A stretch of DNA of 64,000 bases. Source: Clostridia bacterium (lineage in GTDB: Bacteria > Bacillota > Clostridia > Christensenellales > UBA3700). Below the pieces are notes generated by a model. That model ran no database searches, was not told the origin of the DNA, and was given only the letters and a program-made list of their open reading frames with translations. Position numbers and translations under genes: made by a program. Below are positions 1 through 10,213 of this stretch, one piece after another; the stretch's first letter is position 1; each line of letters starts with the position of its first letter. Location of the stretch: positions 62,001-126,000 of the forward strand of contig JAIEDA010000030.1 of assembly GCA_029068165.1 (NCBI GenBank). Direction: 5' to 3'.

Positions 1-581
1 TAATGGATATCGCCAATAAATTGGGCGGTATGGTCGTAGGAACGGGCGATTTGTCCGAGCTTGCTCTCGGGTGGGCGACCTACAACGGCGACCACATGTC
101 AATGTACGGCGTAAACGCTTCTATACCCAAGACCTTGGTCAGGTATCTCGTCAAATACTACGCCGATACCTGCGATAGCGAGGACGTAAAAAATTCTCTC
201 TACGACATTCTCGATACTCCCGTAAGTCCCGAACTTTTGCCCGCCGACGGCGAAGAGATTTCTCAGCAAACGGAAAGCATAGTCGGTCCTTACGAGCTAC
301 ACGATTTCTTCTTGTATTATATAGTCCGTTGGGGATATTCGCCCAAAAAAGTCTACAGGATTGCGCTCAAGACTTTTGACGGCAAGTACGACAAGACGGT
401 GATAATTAAATGGCTGAAGTCATTTTACAAGAGATTTTTTGCGCAGCAGTTCAAACGTTCGTGTTTGCCCGACGGTCCTAAAGTGGGCAGCGTAACATTA
501 TCGCCGAGAGGAGATTGGAGAATGCCCAGCGACGCGTCGACGAATTTATGGCTCAGCGAGTTGGAAGATTTGGACAAATAA
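1..581 (+). CDS. nadE: NAD+ synthase, C-terminal part (5' end outside window)
   Basis: The last 192 or so residues of an ammonia/glutamine-dependent NAD+ synthase, which amidates deamido-NAD with ATP in the cytoplasm. Visible family motifs are [12 protein letters not shown] with the following [12 protein letters not shown] near the left edge (ATP/deamido-NAD site), and [14 protein letters not shown] followed by [12 protein letters not shown] near the C-terminus, as in the long glutamine-dependent form. The reading frame is open to the left edge, so the start and any N-terminal nitrilase (glutaminase) domain are missing from view. It ends just before a strong hairpin terminator shared with the convergent lipoprotein gene. 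The family assignment is firm; whether the N-terminal glutaminase domain exists is inferred. Confidence 0.93.
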   Translation, partial: MDIANKLGGMVVGTGDLSELALGWATYNGDHMSMYGVNASIPKTLVRYLVKYYADTCDSEDVKNSLYDILDTPVSPELLPADGEEISQQTESIVGPYELHDFFLYYIVRWGYSPKKVYRIALKTFDGKYDKTVIIKWLKSFYKRFFAQQFKRSCLPDGPKVGSVTLSPRGDWRMPSDASTNLWLSELEDLDK

Positions 582-611
582 AACGACGCGGCTTGTAAAA
601 GCCGCGTCGTT
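582..611. terminator. Bidirectional terminator between nadE and the convergent lipoprotein gene
   Basis: A perfect 13-bp stem (582-594 with 599-611) closes a GTAA loop. T-rich sequence follows on both strands (GATTTTATCTTTT on plus, TTTATTTG on minus), so it can stop both converging genes. Confidence 0.88.
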
Positions 612-650
612 GATTTTATCTTTTGTAAAAAATGATTGTCTATTGAAAGA

Positions 651-1691
651 TTACTTCTTGATCGATTGGAAGATATCGTCGGTAGCGGAGTAGTTCATAT
701 CTTTTTCCGAGTAGCTGAATATAATCTCCGATTTGCTTGAAGCCGAACCTTCGTACCAAATTACGAGCGCGCCGATTTCGCCTTTCCAAGTTTCGTCTAT
801 AAGATATCTCTTTGTAAGACCGCACTCCCAAATTTCAACGGTCATAGAGCATTTTTCAAAGCTCATATTCTTGCCGCTGTTGTCGTTTTCGAGAGCCTTG
901 ATAGTTTGCTCGTCAGCGTTGGCTACCTCTACGTCGATCGAGAACGTAAGCTCGTAATATACGTTGTTCTTATCGTCAGTCTTGCGCTCGATTTTAGCTC
1001 CGTCGGCGCTTACGATACCTTTTGCTTGCCAGTTTATAACGCTCTTTCTAGCTTCGTCGTAGCTTCTCGAACCAGCCGCGTCCTCAACTTTATTCCAAGC
1101 GTCGGACGATTTCTTCCATTTTTCTACTGTGAGAAGTCCCGTCTTTTCATCGTATTTAATATCCGTGTCGTTGGTCATCTTGTTGTAACGGCCGTTTGCT
1201 ACGTATCTTATAAACGCGCTGGTCACGAAGTTCGTTTCGGTACCGCCGAAGTTGTGATTTACCGGAAGTTTGATCGTGGTGTCGTCTTTGACGTCGTCCG
1301 ACTGTCTTCTAAGTCTTTGATATACCAAAGTGCCCGAATTGCTCTTGATGGTCGTAGTGCCTACTTGATTTCTAAAGTACGCGAAGTGGTCGCAGGCGAT
1401 TTCGTTGGTCATAGCGCCGTATACCATTTGAGCAATCTTTTCCGAGTCCGTCAAAGTCGTGGATTCGTAAATTGCTTTTACGTTTACAGGGTCTTCTTTC
1501 GCTCCGCTGCGCTTGGTTTGCATGCTCGCTACGTTTACCTCGTCAGGGTACTCCAAGTAGTCGTAGAGTATTGTCGAATAGTCTACGTCTACGATTTCTA
1601 CGTTTTGCACGTCGGGCGAGCACGCCGCAAAGCACGCGCATACGATTACCAATAACAAAACCGTTGCGATTATCGATAATGCTTTTTTCAT
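651..1691 (-). CDS. Predicted lipoprotein of unknown function
   Basis: A 346-residue exported protein. The N-terminus MKK is followed by a hydrophobic stretch and a lipobox F-A-A-C with the lipidated Cys at residue 24, so it should be anchored on the outer face of the membrane. The rest is hydrophilic with many Lys, Asp and Tyr and shows no motif I recognise. The start is supported by GGGAGAG upstream of the ATG and by a promoter at 1725-1754. It is convergent with nadE and transcribed away from the alpha-mannosidase gene. Similar small lipoproteins occur at other places in this window (21.6 kb, 26.0 kb, 52.1 kb), but I see no clear sequence homology to them. Confidence 0.8.
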   Translation of the reverse strand: MKKALSIIATVLLLVIVCACFAACSPDVQNVEIVDVDYSTILYDYLEYPDEVNVASMQTKRSGAKEDPVNVKAIYESTTLTDSEKIAQMVYGAMTNEIACDHFAYFRNQVGTTTIKSNSGTLVYQRLRRQSDDVKDDTTIKLPVNHNFGGTETNFVTSAFIRYVANGRYNKMTNDTDIKYDEKTGLLTVEKWKKSSDAWNKVEDAAGSRSYDEARKSVINWQAKGIVSADGAKIERKTDDKNNVYYELTFSIDVEVANADEQTIKALENDNSGKNMSFEKCSMTVEIWECGLTKRYLIDETWKGEIGALVIWYEGSASSKSEIIFSYSEKDMNYSATDDIFQSIKK

Positions 1692-1724
1692 ATTTTCTCT
1701 CCCTTAAATTTTCTTGATAAGTTC

Positions 1725-1754
1725 AGTATAAAGTTTGAACCAACCTAAAGTCAA
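1725..1754 (-). promoter_or_regulatory. Sigma-A type promoter for the lipoprotein gene
   Basis: Read on the minus strand: TTGACT (1754-1749), 18-bp spacer, TATACT (1730-1725), about 35 bp before the start codon. Confidence 0.65.
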
Positions 1755-1857
1755 TATTTTTTTGAAATTTCCTCAACTTTAATTTTTATATTTGCGCGTT
1801 TATGTTTTATATGTAACTTTTATGGACGAAATGGTACTCAAGTTGCGAAAAACGCTG

Positions 1858-1887
1858 TTGACACAGCAAGTTTTTGTAGTTTATAAT
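1858..1887 (+). promoter_or_regulatory. Sigma-A type promoter for the alpha-mannosidase gene
   Basis: TTGACA (1858-1863), 18-bp spacer, TATAAT (1882-1887): both hexamers match consensus exactly, 60 bp upstream of the GH38 gene. Confidence 0.8.
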
Positions 1888-1946
1888 ATTGTTATAAATA
1901 AAATATTTATCCATATATTATACAAGGATAAGACGGCGAGGAAGTT

Positions 1947-4895
1947 ATGATTGAAAGAGCGGCTCTATATCCCGCGCATTTGAGAAGGCTTATATCCATA
2001 AGAAGTAAAATTTACGAGGTCGTAGCTGAGATGACCTGCCAAGCTGCGCTTAGCAAGGAGCCAATACCTAGAAGTCAGCTTGACAACGCAAAGTTCTCGC
2101 CGTTCAAAAAGGGCGAAGTTTGGGGTAGCGATTTCGACTGCGGTTGGTTTAAGTTCAACGGAGAAGTCCCCGCAAACTGTAAGGGCAAACGCGTAGTCGC
2201 GCTGATAAATATCCAAGGCGAGGGCGTAGTCTATATCGACGGAAAAATCAAGCAGGGCATCACTCAAGTGCTTGACGGCATAGATTTGGTACAGTCGGCA
2301 AAGGGCAAGCAGGTGGTCGACTTATTTGATCCCGCCGAGGGCGGAGAAAAGGTGGAAATTCTCGTAGACGGCGGTTTCAACGGCAAGCGCAATAAAGCCG
2401 GCGTTCAAGTAAGACTGGCGAGAAAAGATATCGCCGTATGCAACGACGAAATACGCGCTTACTATTACGATTATCTTCAACTGTTTTGTATGGCGCTCAC
2501 TTACGGACAAAATCCCCGACTTGACAAGTCAAGGCTTGACGAGATACTCAAGGCTCTCAACAAAAGCTATAAGATAGCAAAGAAGAGTTGGAAGGAAGCT
2601 CACGAATATTTGACGGGAGTTATTTCTACGCCCAACGACAAACAAGTGACGGAGTATACGGCTATCGGTCACGCGCATATAGATTTGGCTTGGCTTTGGC
2701 CTATAAGAGAAACCAAGAGAAAGGGCGTGCGTACGTTTGCGACCGCGCTCAACAATATGGACAAGTATCCAGAATATAAATTCGGCGCGTCGCAGGCTCA
2801 GCTATTTGATTGGATAAAGCAGGAAGCTCCCGAGCTTTACGAAAGAGTTAAGCAAGCCGTAGCCGACGGGCGAATGGAACTGCAAGGGGGAATGTGGACG
2901 GAAAACGATTGCAATATCCCTAGCGGCGAATCTATCATTAGACAGTTTTTGTACGGCGAAAAGTTTTTCGAAGAAGAGTTTTCCAAGCATTGCAAAGTCG
3001 TTTGGCTGCCCGACGTATTCGGTTATCCGGCTTCCTTGCCGCAAATAATCAAAAAGTGCGGTAGAGAGTATTTTATGACGATAAAGCTGACTTGGAATAT
3101 GCAAAATAAATTTCCCTACAAGACGTTTGTTTGGAAAGGTATCGACGGCAGCGAAGTGCTTTCGCATATGGCTCCGCAGGGCAACTACAATTCCACGGCT
3201 ACGCCTATGGCAATAACCAAGTCGGACAAGGGCAATCCGCACGATAAAGAGATTCGCAAGGCTTTGCTTATATACGGCATAGGCGACGGCGGCGGCGGTC
3301 CTGGCGAAGCTCCGCTTGAACTTCTTGATAGACAAGTCGACAACAAGGGCTTGGACAAGGTCGTAAGACGGAGCGCGGTAGAGCTGTTTGAGGACTTGGA
3401 GAAAGAGTACTTAGATATAATTCCTAAGTACGAAGGGGAGCTGTATCTTGAAAAGCACCAAGGCACTTATACCTCGCAGTCCGACAGCAAACTGTATAAC
3501 AGGCTTATGGAAAACTCGCTGCATACTCTTGAATGGTTGGCGGCTGTAGCTAAAGTCAAGGGCGTCGATTTCGACTTGAAAGACTTGGAGGGAATTTGGA
3601 AAGAGGTACTGTTGTATCAATTTCACGATATAATCCCCGGCTCGTCCATACGGAGAGTTTACGCCGAGTCGGTAGCGAGATATAAAGAGATGTACGCCGA
3701 AGTTGGTAGTAAGATTGACGAACTTTTAAGACGGCTTTCTTCGCGCGGCAAACTTGGCGTTATCAACCCCGTAGGATTTGATAGAAAGGAGTTTGTAAAA
3801 GTAGATGAGAAATGGTACGAAGCTGAAGTAAAGGCTTATTCGTCGGCTACGCTCAAGGAGATAGCAAGCGAGGATAGCGACGTACTTTCTTGCGGAAAAG
3901 ACTTTATTCAAAACGATAAAATCAAAGCGCATTTTGCAAAGGAAGGCTATATAGATTCGCTTATCGACCTTGCTAGCGGCAAAGAGCTTTGTAAGGAGTA
4001 TCTAAACAAACTGACGATATATTCCGACCCCAAATCGTACTACAACGCGTGGGATATAAATATCGACTATCCGAATATGCGCAAATGGCGGTTTAAGTTG
4101 GAAAGCCGCAGGTCGTACGTGGACGGCGCGAGCGTGGTTATGGAGAGTATATACTCGTTTAGGAACAGCGCTTTGATACAAAAAGTAGTATTGATGAAAG
4201 GCGATACGCTTGTAAAATTTGATACTCAAGTCGACTGGAGAGAAGCGCATAAGATGCTGAGAGCCGACTTCCGTCCTACGGTGTTCGGCGATACCGTCAA
4301 CTGCGATATTCAGTTTGGAAACGTCGATAGAAGTACGCTTGACGATACGCCAGTTCGCAAGGCGCAGTTTGAGATATGCGCGCATAAATTCGTCAACGTC
4401 GACGGAGAAAATTGCGGCGTAGCGCTTCTCAACGACTGCAAGTACGGCTATAGGGTAAAGGAAGGATTGATTTCGCTGAATCTTTTGCGTTCGCCTAAAT
4501 ATCCCGACCCCGAATGCGATATGGGCGAACATAAATTCTCCTACGCTTTCTATCCTCACGATGGAGTGTGGAGCGACAGCGATTTGGTATCTAGAGCGTA
4601 CTGCTACAACAATTCGCTTATAATAAAAGATAGGTCGTTTGATTTAGAAAATCTCTTTGATATTAAAGGCGACGTCGTAGCCGAAACCGTCAAAGTAAGC
4701 GAGGACGGAAAGGGAATAGTCCTTAGAGTTTACGAGCGATACGGCAAAGACTGTTCTGCGACGATAACTCCTAAATTCGCTTGCGAAGAAGTTGTCGAAA
4801 CTGATATGTTGGAGCGCAACGGCGTAAAGCCCCAAGGCGAGGAGTTTAAGTTTGGCAAATATGAAATCAAGACTTTGCTTTTTGTGATGAAGTAA
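1947..4895 (+). CDS. GH38 alpha-mannosidase
   Basis: A 982-residue glycoside hydrolase family 38 enzyme expected to release terminal alpha-mannose from glycans by a retaining, zinc-dependent mechanism. The catalytic domain starts with GHAHIDLAWLW (H244 and D246 match the conserved metal-binding His and Asp) and contains WLPDVFGY with D356 as the likely nucleophile. EGELYLEKHQGTYTSQ, typical of bacterial and class II enzymes, lies around residue 500, followed by a C-terminal all-beta region. The N-terminal ~230 residues hold the beta-sandwich seen in this family. There is no signal peptide, so it is cytoplasmic and acts on imported oligosaccharides. GAGGAAG before the ATG supports the start. 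It has its own promoter and terminator, but sits beside the hexuronate/glycan cluster and may belong to the same nutritional programme. Confidence 0.93.
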   Translation: MIERAALYPAHLRRLISIRSKIYEVVAEMTCQAALSKEPIPRSQLDNAKFSPFKKGEVWGSDFDCGWFKFNGEVPANCKGKRVVALINIQGEGVVYIDGKIKQGITQVLDGIDLVQSAKGKQVVDLFDPAEGGEKVEILVDGGFNGKRNKAGVQVRLARKDIAVCNDEIRAYYYDYLQLFCMALTYGQNPRLDKSRLDEILKALNKSYKIAKKSWKEAHEYLTGVISTPNDKQVTEYTAIGHAHIDLAWLWPIRETKRKGVRTFATALNNMDKYPEYKFGASQAQLFDWIKQEAPELYERVKQAVADGRMELQGGMWTENDCNIPSGESIIRQFLYGEKFFEEEFSKHCKVVWLPDVFGYPASLPQIIKKCGREYFMTIKLTWNMQNKFPYKTFVWKGIDGSEVLSHMAPQGNYNSTATPMAITKSDKGNPHDKEIRKALLIYGIGDGGGGPGEAPLELLDRQVDNKGLDKVVRRSAVELFEDLEKEYLDIIPKYEGELYLEKHQGTYTSQSDSKLYNRLMENSLHTLEWLAAVAKVKGVDFDLKDLEGIWKEVLLYQFHDIIPGSSIRRVYAESVARYKEMYAEVGSKIDELLRRLSSRGKLGVINPVGFDRKEFVKVDEKWYEAEVKAYSSATLKEIASEDSDVLSCGKDFIQNDKIKAHFAKEGYIDSLIDLASGKELCKEYLNKLTIYSDPKSYYNAWDINIDYPNMRKWRFKLESRRSYVDGASVVMESIYSFRNSALIQKVVLMKGDTLVKFDTQVDWREAHKMLRADFRPTVFGDTVNCDIQFGNVDRSTLDDTPVRKAQFEICAHKFVNVDGENCGVALLNDCKYGYRVKEGLISLNLLRSPKYPDPECDMGEHKFSYAFYPHDGVWSDSDLVSRAYCYNNSLIIKDRSFDLENLFDIKGDVVAETVKVSEDGKGIVLRVYERYGKDCSATITPKFACEEVVETDMLERNGVKPQGEEFKFGKYEIKTLLFVMK

Positions 4896-4954
4896 ACAAA
4901 ACCGAATAAAAGGGAAGACCTTATAAAACGTAATGAATACACGTTGTAATAGCC

Positions 4955-4980
4955 GAGCGGAACGCTTTTGCGTTCCGCTC
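4955..4980 (+). terminator. Hairpin after the alpha-mannosidase gene
   Basis: A perfect 10-bp stem (4955-4964 with 4971-4980) with a CTTTTG loop, followed by weakly T-rich sequence. It lies between two convergent genes and probably ends both transcripts. Confidence 0.7.
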
Positions 4981-5093
4981 AACTTATTATAATAATTAGA
5001 TTATTTTATTTGATTAACTCTATTTAATTAAGCTTTCGCTTAAAATGACGATTTTACTATTTATACGCTTACCGACGGTTAAGGGGTACTGAT

Positions 5094-5855
5094 TTACGCG
5101 TTATAGTCTTCGTTGGTTGGTTCGCCTACGTATTCTTTGGGGGACACTCCTACTATTTTCTTGAATACTCTTGAAAAATAGAGTTGGTCGTTGAAGCCGC
5201 ATCTTTCGGCTATCTCGTAAATTTTGAGATTGTTTATGCTTCTAGAGAGCAAAAGCTTTTGCGCGGAGTTTATACGAGTGTTGTTGAGGAACTGCAAGGG
5301 CGAAACTCCCTTTTCCTTTATAAACTGCCGTCTTATATAATCTTTTGATAGATCGAAATCTTTGTATATCGAATCTATAGTAAAGTTGGCGTCGGAGAAG
5401 TTTTCGATAATAGCGTTGGCTATCATTTCTATATGATGGCTGGTTTGCAGCGTTCCGTCAAACTCGGAGATAAAGCCTAGTATCAAGTCGGTGAAAGACA
5501 TTATTATGTTTGACGAGCAGCTCTTCGTAGACGAAAAGTGACGGTAGCACATATTCATAGTAGTGTAAATATCTTTTTGTTGATTGTCCTTTATGACAAT
5601 AGCGTTTTTGAAATTTGGCGTCCAACCCGCTACCGTCATGTGAATATTTTTAAAACCGCTGTGCGATGAATTGCTGTGCAGCGTGTTTGGCGGAATGACG
5701 ACTATCTCGTTTTGAGAATACTCCAAAGGTTTGGCGTTCTCAAAAATAATTTTTCCCGAACCGTTTGTGCAGTAGATAATCTCCCAAAAATTATGCTTGT
5801 GCTGTTTTACGTCATAGGTTTTCATATTTTTTCCTATGTAATTGATTACCGGCAT
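5094..5855 (-). CDS. AraC-family transcriptional regulator with N-terminal cupin
   Basis: A 253-residue regulator. Residues ~15-65 form a cupin-like sensor (HKHNFWEIIYCTNG, then a PPNTLH motif) expected to bind a sugar or sugar acid. Residues ~150-248 hold the two helix-turn-helix units of AraC proteins, including RQFIKEKGVSPLQFLN and IAERCGFNDQLYFSRVFKK. The start is supported by GGAGGGG eight bases upstream. It is transcribed divergently from the eda-kdgK-uxaC-uxuA-uxuB genes, with both promoters in the 186-bp gap, so it is the obvious candidate regulator of hexuronate use. The actual inducer cannot be read from sequence. Confidence 0.93.
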   Translation of the reverse strand: MPVINYIGKNMKTYDVKQHKHNFWEIIYCTNGSGKIIFENAKPLEYSQNEIVVIPPNTLHSNSSHSGFKNIHMTVAGWTPNFKNAIVIKDNQQKDIYTTMNMCYRHFSSTKSCSSNIIMSFTDLILGFISEFDGTLQTSHHIEMIANAIIENFSDANFTIDSIYKDFDLSKDYIRRQFIKEKGVSPLQFLNNTRINSAQKLLLSRSINNLKIYEIAERCGFNDQLYFSRVFKKIVGVSPKEYVGEPTNEDYNA

Positions 5856-5898
5856 ATTCCCCTCCGAAATTCCGAATATGTTTATAAGTTACTATATT

Positions 5899-5927
5899 AT
5901 TATACACGAGGAAGCCTATTTTGTCCA
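5899..5927 (-). promoter_or_regulatory. Promoter of the AraC-type regulator gene
   Basis: On the minus strand: TGGACA (5927-5922), 17-bp spacer, TATAAT (5904-5899). It is back to back with the promoter of the catabolic operon. Confidence 0.65.
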
Positions 5928-5949
5928 TAATTTTATAGCAAAAAGAGTA

Positions 5950-5978
5950 TTGTTTTTTTGAAAGCCGTATATTATAAT
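5950..5978 (+). promoter_or_regulatory. Promoter of the hexuronate catabolic operon
   Basis: TTGTTT (5950-5955), 17-bp spacer, TATAAT (5973-5978). The weak -35 hexamer with a perfect -10 fits a promoter that needs an activator such as the divergent AraC-type protein. Confidence 0.6.
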
Positions 5979-6041
5979 TAAATCGTAATTTGAAGTAGAG
6001 AAAGTTTTTGGCTTTCTCAATTCGTATTACGGAGGTGTTTT

Positions 6042-6692
6042 ATGGAAAAATATCGTATTTATAAAGCTATTGAAGAGCAGGGCGTAGTCGTCGTCATAAG
6101 AGGCAAGAGCGTTGAACAGGCAATTAAGACGGTCGACGCTTGTTACAAAGGCGGAATTAAGATCATAGAAGTGACCTTTACAGTTCCCAGAGCCGACGAA
6201 ATAATTTCCAAGCTCAGCGAGAAGTACGCGGGCAGCGATATGGTTATCGGCGCAGGCACGGTGCTCGATCCCGAAACTGCAAGAATAGCTATGCTTGCGG
6301 GCGCTAAGTTTATAGTAAGTCCGTCGCTCAACGTGGAAACGATCAAGACTTGCAATCGTTACGGAGTGCCGGTTATGAGCGGAGTTATGACCCCCACCGA
6401 GGCGCAAACGGCTATGGAATACGGCGTAGATATACTAAAGATGTTCCCGGGAGATATTGCAAAACCCGCAGGTCTTAAGGCTCTCAAAGGACCTTTCCCG
6501 CAGGCGAATATTATGCCGACGGGAGGCGTGAGTAACGACAACGTAGAGGAGTGGTTTAAGGCGGGCGCGTTTGCGGTCGGAGCGGGTTCTTTCCTTACGA
6601 AAGACGCAAACGACGGCAACTACGACAAGGTCGAAAGCGTGTGCAAAGCGTTCGTTGAAAAGGTAAGGAAGATCATCGGAGGAAGAAAATAA
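6042..6692 (+). CDS. eda: KDPG / 4-hydroxy-2-oxoglutarate aldolase
   Basis: A 216-residue class I aldolase that splits 2-keto-3-deoxy-6-phosphogluconate into pyruvate and glyceraldehyde 3-phosphate, the last step of the hexuronate pathway encoded here. It is a single TIM barrel of normal family length. Visible active-site elements are IIEVTFTVP with E43, GAGTVLD, SPSLN, K133 in LKMFPGD (the Schiff-base lysine position) and MPTGGVS in the phosphate site. ACGGAGGTGTTTT precedes the ATG. It is first in the operon and its stop codon directly abuts the kdgK start. Confidence 0.95.
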   Translation: MEKYRIYKAIEEQGVVVVIRGKSVEQAIKTVDACYKGGIKIIEVTFTVPRADEIISKLSEKYAGSDMVIGAGTVLDPETARIAMLAGAKFIVSPSLNVETIKTCNRYGVPVMSGVMTPTEAQTAMEYGVDILKMFPGDIAKPAGLKALKGPFPQANIMPTGGVSNDNVEEWFKAGAFAVGAGSFLTKDANDGNYDKVESVCKAFVEKVRKIIGGRK

Positions 6693-7718
6693 ATGGCAAA
6701 AATTATTACGCTAGGCGAGATTATGATGCGTTTGCAGCCGAGCGGCTACAAAAGATTTATGCAAGCGGATAGCTTTGATATTGTTTTCGGCGGAGGCGAG
6801 GCGAACGTAGCCGTATCGCTAGCGCAGTTTGGCGAGGACGTTGCTTTCGTGACCAAATTGCCCAAAAACGCTATAGCCGATAAGTGCATAAAAGAACTTA
6901 GAGGTTGGGGCGTAGACGTATCTAAAATTGTCAGGGGCGGAGATAGAATAGGTATCTATTTTTGCGAAAAGGGCTGCTCGCAAAGAGGCAGCAACGTAAT
7001 TTACGACAGAGCGGGAAGCGCTATCGCCGAAGTCGGCGAAAACGATTTCAACGTGGACGCCGTACTCGAAGGCGCCGAGTGGTTGCATTGGACGGGTATA
7101 ACGCCCGCTATTTCCGACAAGGCGGCGGTAGTTGCCGAAAAGATACTCGCGGCGGCAAAGAGCAAGGGCATAACCGTGTCTTGCGATCTCAACTACCGTA
7201 AAAAACTTTGGAGCAGGGAAAAGGCTTGCGAAGTTATGACGAGGCTCGTCAAGTACGTGGACGTACTCATCTCCAACGAAGAGGATTGTAAAGACGTGTT
7301 CTCTATCAACGCGGAGAATACCGATATCAACGCCGGAGTGCTTTCGGCGAGCGGATACGAGAGCATAGGCAAAAAACTTATGAAGAAATTCCCAAATTTG
7401 AAGTACGTGGCGTTTACGCTTAGAGAGTCTATTTCAGCTTCTAAGAACGGCTGGTCGGCAATACTTCTAGACGGCAAAAAAGTCTATAAATCCAAAAGCT
7501 ATATGATTGATATCGTGGATAGAGTCGGCGGCGGCGACAGTTTTGGCGCGGGACTTATTTACGGACTTAAAAATAAACTTGGGGAGCAGGAAACTATCGA
7601 GTTTGCCGTTGCGGCTTCGTGTTTGAAGCACACCGTCGAGGGCGACTTCAATATCGTAAGCGTAGACGAGGTCAAAAAACTTGCCGGAGGTGACGGAAGT
7701 GGCAGAGTGCAAAGATAA
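6693..7718 (+). CDS. kdgK: 2-keto-3-deoxygluconate kinase (PfkB family)
   Basis: A 341-residue ribokinase/PfkB-family sugar kinase expected to phosphorylate 2-keto-3-deoxygluconate to KDPG. The N-terminus has the family signature FGGGEANVAVSLAQFG. The C-terminal ATP site is DRVGGGDSFGAG, with catalytic base D282. Substrate specificity is inferred from the position between eda and uxaC/uxuA, because PfkB kinases are hard to tell apart by motif. The start immediately follows the eda stop, with GGAGGAAG within the end of eda as ribosome binding site. The 3' end overlaps the likely uxaC start by 20 bp, suggesting translational coupling. Confidence 0.92.
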   Translation: MAKIITLGEIMMRLQPSGYKRFMQADSFDIVFGGGEANVAVSLAQFGEDVAFVTKLPKNAIADKCIKELRGWGVDVSKIVRGGDRIGIYFCEKGCSQRGSNVIYDRAGSAIAEVGENDFNVDAVLEGAEWLHWTGITPAISDKAAVVAEKILAAAKSKGITVSCDLNYRKKLWSREKACEVMTRLVKYVDVLISNEEDCKDVFSINAENTDINAGVLSASGYESIGKKLMKKFPNLKYVAFTLRESISASKNGWSAILLDGKKVYKSKSYMIDIVDRVGGGDSFGAGLIYGLKNKLGEQETIEFAVAASCLKHTVEGDFNIVSVDEVKKLAGGDGSGRVQR

Positions 7719-9072
7719 AGTCGTAAACTTGCTAAAGACTAAGTATGCAAAACTTCTTTACGACAACGTAAAAGACTTGCCTATTATAGACTATCACTGT
7801 CATCTCTCTCCCAAAGAGATTTACGAGGACTTGCCTTTTAACAATATAGGCGATATGTGGCTCGCCGGCGATCACTATAAGTGGCGTTTGATGAGAGCTT
7901 ACGGCATTGACGAAAAGTATATTACCGGCGACGCCGATTGGAAAGAAAAGTTCTTGCTTTTCGCTAAGGCTGTCGGCAGCGCTTACGGCAATCCGATAAA
8001 GGATTGGGTAGCGCTCGAACTTGAGTTTTTCTTTGGAATAACTACGCCGCTCAACGAGGCTACGGCGGAAGAAATTTGGGAAACAGCCAACAAAGTCATA
8101 GCCGAGAAAAAGCTTTCTCCGAGAAAACTTATCGAGATGGCAAACGTGGAGTATATCGCTACGACTGACGATCCGTGCGACGATTTAAATTATCACAAAC
8201 TTATCGCCGAGCAAGGATTGCTCAAGGCAAAGGTTGTTCCCTCTTTCAGGGTAGATAATATCGCGCTTGCCAGGGATAAGGCTTATCCTGAATATATCGC
8301 AAGACTTGCTAAAGCCGGCGGCGTTGAGATAAAAGATTTGGCTTCGTTGGAAAATGCGATACTTGCGAGAATGGACTATTTCGTCGATTTGGGTTGCAAG
8401 TTCTCGGACGTGGGCGTTCAGGGCTTTCCCAAGAGCGTAGCCGATTTTGATAAAGCCGACAAGACTTTCAAGAAATTGCTTGCAGGCAAAGCGGTAGACG
8501 ACGAGGACTTTGACGGCTTTTGGGGATATCTATACGTGTTCCTTGGAAAGGCTTACGCCGATAGAGGAATGGTTATGCAGTTGCACCTAGCCGTTACGCG
8601 TAATTCCAATACCGTTATGTTCGAAAAGTGCGGAAGAGACGCGGGCTTCGACTGTGTAGGCGACGCGTTCGACGTGTCCTATATCCGTAATATTATTGAT
8701 AAAATGAATATGGGCGGCGGACTTCCCAAGACGATAATTTACACGCTCAACCCGACGATGTACTATCCGTTGGTTACTATGTGCGGAGCGTTCAAAGACG
8801 TGGTTATTGGCGTGAGTTGGTGGTTTTGCGACCATAAAAGAGGTATGTACGATACTTTAGAAACGCTCTCCGAGCTTTCGCATATCTCTAGCTTAGTCGG
8901 TATGCTTACCGACAGCAGGAGCTTCCTATCGTACACAAGACACGACTACTATAGACAAATCGTATGCGATTTCCTCGGCGGACTTATGGGCGGAGAGAAA
9001 GACGCTTACGCGATAGAAGTTGCCAAAGCGCTTTGTTACGGCAACGCTAAAAAACTTGTGGAGGGTGAATAA
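7699..9072 (+). CDS. uxaC: Glucuronate isomerase
   Basis: A 457-residue amidohydrolase-fold isomerase converting D-glucuronate to D-fructuronate (and galacturonate to tagaturonate). [11 protein letters not shown] near the N-terminus (H33, H35) gives the metal-binding HxH. Further family signatures are [10 protein letters not shown] and, near the C-terminus, [11 protein letters not shown] and [17 protein letters not shown] place the start at GTG 7699, because GGAGGTGA lies 5-7 bases upstream, although the frame is open from TTG 7681. The gene overlaps the end of kdgK and its stop overlaps the uxuA start (TAATG). It is the entry enzyme of the pathway. Confidence 0.95.
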   Translation: MAECKDKVVNLLKTKYAKLLYDNVKDLPIIDYHCHLSPKEIYEDLPFNNIGDMWLAGDHYKWRLMRAYGIDEKYITGDADWKEKFLLFAKAVGSAYGNPIKDWVALELEFFFGITTPLNEATAEEIWETANKVIAEKKLSPRKLIEMANVEYIATTDDPCDDLNYHKLIAEQGLLKAKVVPSFRVDNIALARDKAYPEYIARLAKAGGVEIKDLASLENAILARMDYFVDLGCKFSDVGVQGFPKSVADFDKADKTFKKLLAGKAVDDEDFDGFWGYLYVFLGKAYADRGMVMQLHLAVTRNSNTVMFEKCGRDAGFDCVGDAFDVSYIRNIIDKMNMGGGLPKTIIYTLNPTMYYPLVTMCGAFKDVVIGVSWWFCDHKRGMYDTLETLSELSHISSLVGMLTDSRSFLSYTRHDYYRQIVCDFLGGLMGGEKDAYAIEVAKALCYGNAKKLVEGE

Positions 9073-10118
9073 TGAGTTTTAAAATGACGTTCCGTTGGTA
9101 TGGCGACGGCGACAAAGTTACGCTAGACCAAATAAGACAAATCCCGTGTATCACGGGCATAGTATCGGCAATCTACGATACTCCTGTCGGCGAGGTGTGG
9201 AGCAACGAGTCCATAGCGGCTATGAAGAAAGAAATCGAGGCTGCGGGCTTGAGCTTCGAAGTAGTCGAGAGCGTGCCCGTTCACGAAGATATTAAGCTCG
9301 GCAACGCAAACGCTAAAAGACTTATCGAAAACTATAAAGAAAACGTACGCAGGTTGGGAAAAGCGGGAGTTAAGTGTATTTGTTACAACTTTATGCCCGT
9401 GTTCGACTGGTTGAGGAGTAATCTCGCGCAGACTTTGGCTGACGGGTCAAACGCCTTGGCTTACGACCACCAAACCGTACTCAATCTCAATCCTTTGACG
9501 AGCGAGCTTTCCTTGCCAGGTTGGGATTCGAGCTATACCAAAGAGGGACTCAAAGACCTTCTAAATCAATATAAGGATATCGACGAAGAAAAGCTTTGGG
9601 AAAATATGACGGTATTCCTCAAAGAGGTAATACCAGTAGCCGAGGAGAGCGGAGTAAAAATGGCTATACACCCCGACGACCCACCGTGGGGAATATTCGG
9701 ACTTCCGAGAGTTATTACTTGCGAGAAAAACCTAAAGAGATTTTTGGCTATAGTCGACTCTCCGTCCAACGGCGTAACGTTTTGTACTGGATCGCTCGGC
9801 GTAGCTCCTTCCAACGACCTTATCAAGATGATACATACTTGCAAAGGTAAAATTCCTTTCGTACATCTTAGAAATATCAAGATAACTGGCGATCACTGCT
9901 TTGAAGAAAGCGGACACCTATCGAGCGAAGGAAGTCTTGATATGTACGCAATAATCAAAGCGTTGCACGAAGACGGTTTCGACGGTTACGTGCGTCCCGA
10001 CCACGGTAGAATGATTTGGGGCGAAACTGGTAGAGGCGGCTACGGCTTGTACGATAGAGCGCTCGGCGCAATGTATTTGCAAGGCATAATCGAAGCGGTC
10101 GAAAAAGGCAAGAAGTGA
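9072..10118 (+). CDS. uxuA: D-mannonate dehydratase
   Basis: A 348-residue TIM-barrel enzyme dehydrating D-mannonate to 2-keto-3-deoxygluconate. Family signatures are [18 protein letters not shown] at the N-terminus, the conserved [10 protein letters not shown] segment, [17 protein letters not shown] (metal and substrate site), FCTGSLGV and [12 protein letters not shown] near the end. The length is normal for the UxuA family. The start codon overlaps the uxaC stop, and GGAGGGTGAATA lies just upstream. It acts between the reductase encoded next (fructuronate to mannonate) and KdgK. Confidence 0.95.
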   Translation: MSFKMTFRWYGDGDKVTLDQIRQIPCITGIVSAIYDTPVGEVWSNESIAAMKKEIEAAGLSFEVVESVPVHEDIKLGNANAKRLIENYKENVRRLGKAGVKCICYNFMPVFDWLRSNLAQTLADGSNALAYDHQTVLNLNPLTSELSLPGWDSSYTKEGLKDLLNQYKDIDEEKLWENMTVFLKEVIPVAEESGVKMAIHPDDPPWGIFGLPRVITCEKNLKRFLAIVDSPSNGVTFCTGSLGVAPSNDLIKMIHTCKGKIPFVHLRNIKITGDHCFEESGHLSSEGSLDMYAIIKALHEDGFDGYVRPDHGRMIWGETGRGGYGLYDRALGAMYLQGIIEAVEKGKK

Positions 10119-10213
10119 GCGTAGATTAAACAGCGAAAGCGAGATTCTAACAATATCGATCAAAAATTAAAAACAAAAGTAAAAGACAAATACGAAAAAA
10201 GGAAAGGTGAATT